8,311 nucleotides of DNA, from NCBI GenBank assembly GCA_900756725.1, contig CAAELJ010000032.1, forward strand, positions 1-8,311, read 5' to 3'. Made by a program: the position numbers and the translations under genes. The DNA comes from an uncultured Collinsella sp. GTDB lineage: Bacteria; Actinomycetota; Coriobacteriia; Coriobacteriales; Coriobacteriaceae. The notes beneath the pieces were generated by a model, which saw only the letters and a program-made list of their open reading frames with translations, ran no database searches and had not been told where the DNA came from. Shown one piece after another: positions 6,700-8,311 of the stretch (positions are counted from its first letter, which is position 1; the number at the start of each line of letters is the position of its first letter).

Positions 6700-6790
6700 G
6701 CATGAAATCTTAATGGCATGGACGTTGAAAACCTATATGGTCTCCCGCTTGCTAAAAGCCCGGGTGCAGGCGGGGCCGGTCCCAGGGGGA

Positions 6791-6837
6791 GAGAGGGGAG
6801 CGGCTGGGTTTGTATCGCATAGGGCCGCTCCCTTCTC
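6791..6837 (-). promoter_or_regulatory. Long intercistronic hairpin between right glycosidase and permease genes
   Basis: GAGAGGGGAGCGGC (6791-6804) and GCCGCTCCCTTCTC (6824-6837) pair over 14 positions with one G-T pair around a 19-nt loop, 21 nt past the glycosidase stop codon. No U-run follows on the minus strand (TCCCCCTGG), so it is not a standard terminator. A second, weaker GC-rich stem followed by TTTTAG lies further on at about 6754-6774. Together they could limit read-through or protect the glycosidase message. The full gap is 176 bp (6683-6858), long for an operon, so a separate permease promoter is possible, though none is clear. Confidence 0.6.
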
Positions 6838-6858
6838 GGGGGAAAGCGAGGCGATGCG

Positions 6859-8307
6859 CTACTGCGCGTCCGCCATAGTGTCGGCGAGCTCCTTGTACCA
6901 GAGTGCCGACTGCTTGATGTAGCGTTTTTGCGTGTCGAAGTCGATGTAGAACAGGCCGTAGCGCTTGTTATAGCCATTGGCCCACGAGAACTGGTCCTGC
7001 AGGCTCCAGATAAAGTAGCCCTGGACGTCGACGCCCTCGGCTCGCGCCTGGAGCACCTTCTCCATGTGCTGGTCGACAAAGTCGATGCGCTCGGGATCGG
7101 CGACGATGCCGTTTGCGTCGGGCTCGGGGTCCTTGTGGCCCAGGCCGTTTTCGGTGATATAGATGACGGGGAGGTTGGGATAGGTGGCGCTGATGTGCTT
7201 GAGCGTGTCGTAGAGGCCTTGCGGGTAGATGAGCCAATCCCAGTCGGTGGTGGGGATACCCGGCATATCGACCTGCTGCCCGACGCCCTTAAACTTAAAG
7301 CACGAGGTGCCCTTGTCTCCGGTGCCGTTAAAGCTGTTGGTTGACTCGCCATCGTAGGCGGCGATAAACGCCGACTGATAGTAGTTGAGGCCGAACATAT
7401 CGTTGCGGGGCGCCGCCTTGGCGAGCTCCTCCATGTCGCTGTCCTCAACCGTAAGTGTGGCGTTGTTGGCACGCAGAATCTCGTTGATGAGTGAGAGGGT
7501 GCGCGCGGAGTAGTGACCCAGGAAGGCGCCGTCCATGATGAAGTCGGTGTAGAAGGCGTTGTACAGGTCGGCGGCGTGCTGGTCGGCGGGCGAGTCGGTG
7601 GCAGGATATGCCGGCGTCAGGACGTTGACCATGCCAATGCGTCCGCCCAGGTGCTCGGTCTCGTCAAGATCCTTATACAGGTTGACGGCGCGGGCGTGGG
7701 CAACGAGCTCGTTGTGCTGGCTCTGGATGCCGCTCGTCACATCAAAGTGATGGTTGGGCGGGAAGTTGCCTTGGATGTATTGGGAGTGCGAGAGGCTGAT
7801 GAGCTCGTTGATGGTGAACCAATTCTTGACCTCGCGGAACTCGCGGAAGCAGAACTCGGCATAGCGCACATAGGCGTCGACGGTCTTGCGGTTGAGCCAG
7901 TCGCCCTGGTTGAACAGGGCGGCGGGGGAGTCAAAGTGATGCAGGGACACATAGGGCTCGACGCCATACTTTTTGCAGCAGGCGAACAGCTCGTGGTAGT
8001 GCTTAACGCCCTCGGCGAGGGGTTCGGCATCGTCGCCGTTGGGGAAGATGCGGGTCCAGGCGATGGACACACGAATGGCGTTGAGTCCATGCTCGGCAGA
8101 AAGGCGGATATCCTCCTCGTAGCGGTTGTAGAAATCACTGGCCGGGTCGGGCAAAAAGCGACCCTGGGCGACAAGGTAATCGTCCCACATGGTCTTACCC
8201 TTGCCTGCCACCTTCGTGGAACCTTCCGTTTGGTACGCGGCGGTTGCGGCGCCCCAAACAAAGCCCTTCGGCAGCTGCTGTACGCGGTTTAGCAAAGACA
8301 TATGCAT
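6859..8307 (-). CDS. lacG: 6-phospho-beta-galactosidase, GH1 (right cassette)
   Basis: A 482-residue GH1 enzyme and paralogue of the gene at 26-1447, roughly 55-60% identical over the N-terminal part by eye. It shows FVWGAATAAYQ (16-26), LHHFDSP (122-128), the acid/base glutamate E168 in INEL and the nucleophile E386 in ITENG. The phosphate-binding S441, K448 and Y450 are in FSWANGYNKRYG, with the LacG-type Trp442. The substrate is a cytoplasmic 6-phospho-beta-galactoside supplied by the PTS. Differences from its partner around residues 170-185 and 305-325, near the expected active-site rim, may alter aglycone choice. The start is uncertain: ATGs at 8307 and 8301 are both possible, and only 4 bases upstream are visible, so no ribosome site or promoter can be judged. 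It precedes the right permease by 176 bp on the same strand. Confidence 0.9.
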   Translation of the reverse strand: MHMSLLNRVQQLPKGFVWGAATAAYQTEGSTKVAGKGKTMWDDYLVAQGRFLPDPASDFYNRYEEDIRLSAEHGLNAIRVSIAWTRIFPNGDDAEPLAEGVKHYHELFACCKKYGVEPYVSLHHFDSPAALFNQGDWLNRKTVDAYVRYAEFCFREFREVKNWFTINELISLSHSQYIQGNFPPNHHFDVTSGIQSQHNELVAHARAVNLYKDLDETEHLGGRIGMVNVLTPAYPATDSPADQHAADLYNAFYTDFIMDGAFLGHYSARTLSLINEILRANNATLTVEDSDMEELAKAAPRNDMFGLNYYQSAFIAAYDGESTNSFNGTGDKGTSCFKFKGVGQQVDMPGIPTTDWDWLIYPQGLYDTLKHISATYPNLPVIYITENGLGHKDPEPDANGIVADPERIDFVDQHMEKVLQARAEGVDVQGYFIWSLQDQFSWANGYNKRYGLFYIDFDTQKRYIKQSALWYKELADTMADAQ

Positions 8308-8311
8308 ACAC

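Noticed and set aside
4853..6922. A 689-codon open frame on the plus strand opposite the right permease
   Set aside because: It is antisense to a gene with clear EIIC and EIIB motifs. Its predicted product is a low-complexity run of Gly, Asp, Glu and Val typical of the reverse frame of G+C-rich coding DNA, and it matches no family.

Overview
The window looks like chromosomal DNA of a G+C-rich intestinal actinobacterium of the Coriobacteriia (Collinsella-like). This is an inference from the high G+C, the coding bias and the richness in lactose-type PTS genes; no rRNA or other marker gene is present to prove it.

There are five genes. Four lie on the minus strand and form two paralogous cassettes, each pairing a lactose-family PTS permease (fused EIIC-EIIB) with a GH1 6-phospho-beta-galactosidase. 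The right-hand cassette is transcribed glycosidase (8307-6859) then permease (6682-4922). The left-hand cassette is transcribed permease (3301-1523) then glycosidase (1447-26), so the gene order is reversed. Between the cassettes is a plus-strand LacI-type repressor (3586-4587), divergent from the left permease and convergent with the right one. Each cassette would import a beta-galactoside, phosphorylate it at C6 during transport, and hydrolyse the 6-phospho-disaccharide in the cytoplasm. Neither an EIIA (LacF) nor tagatose-6-phosphate pathway genes lie in the window.

The 284-bp divergent region (3302-3585) carries a perfect 24-bp palindrome with a central CG, the form expected of a LacI-family operator, and a weaker related site 23 bp away. 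It probably controls the left cassette and perhaps the repressor itself.

The convergent gap (4588-4921) is the most unusual part. Right after the repressor stop codon are three tandem copies, at an 80-81 bp period, of a roughly 61-nt hairpin element (18-nt arms around a 25-nt loop). A separate hairpin terminator that could work in both directions follows. The array resembles no element I can name. Its outer arms pair better across the array than within their own units, making the whole block a nested palindrome centred on the middle unit. Each cassette also has a hairpin between its two genes, which may set unequal levels of permease and glycosidase.
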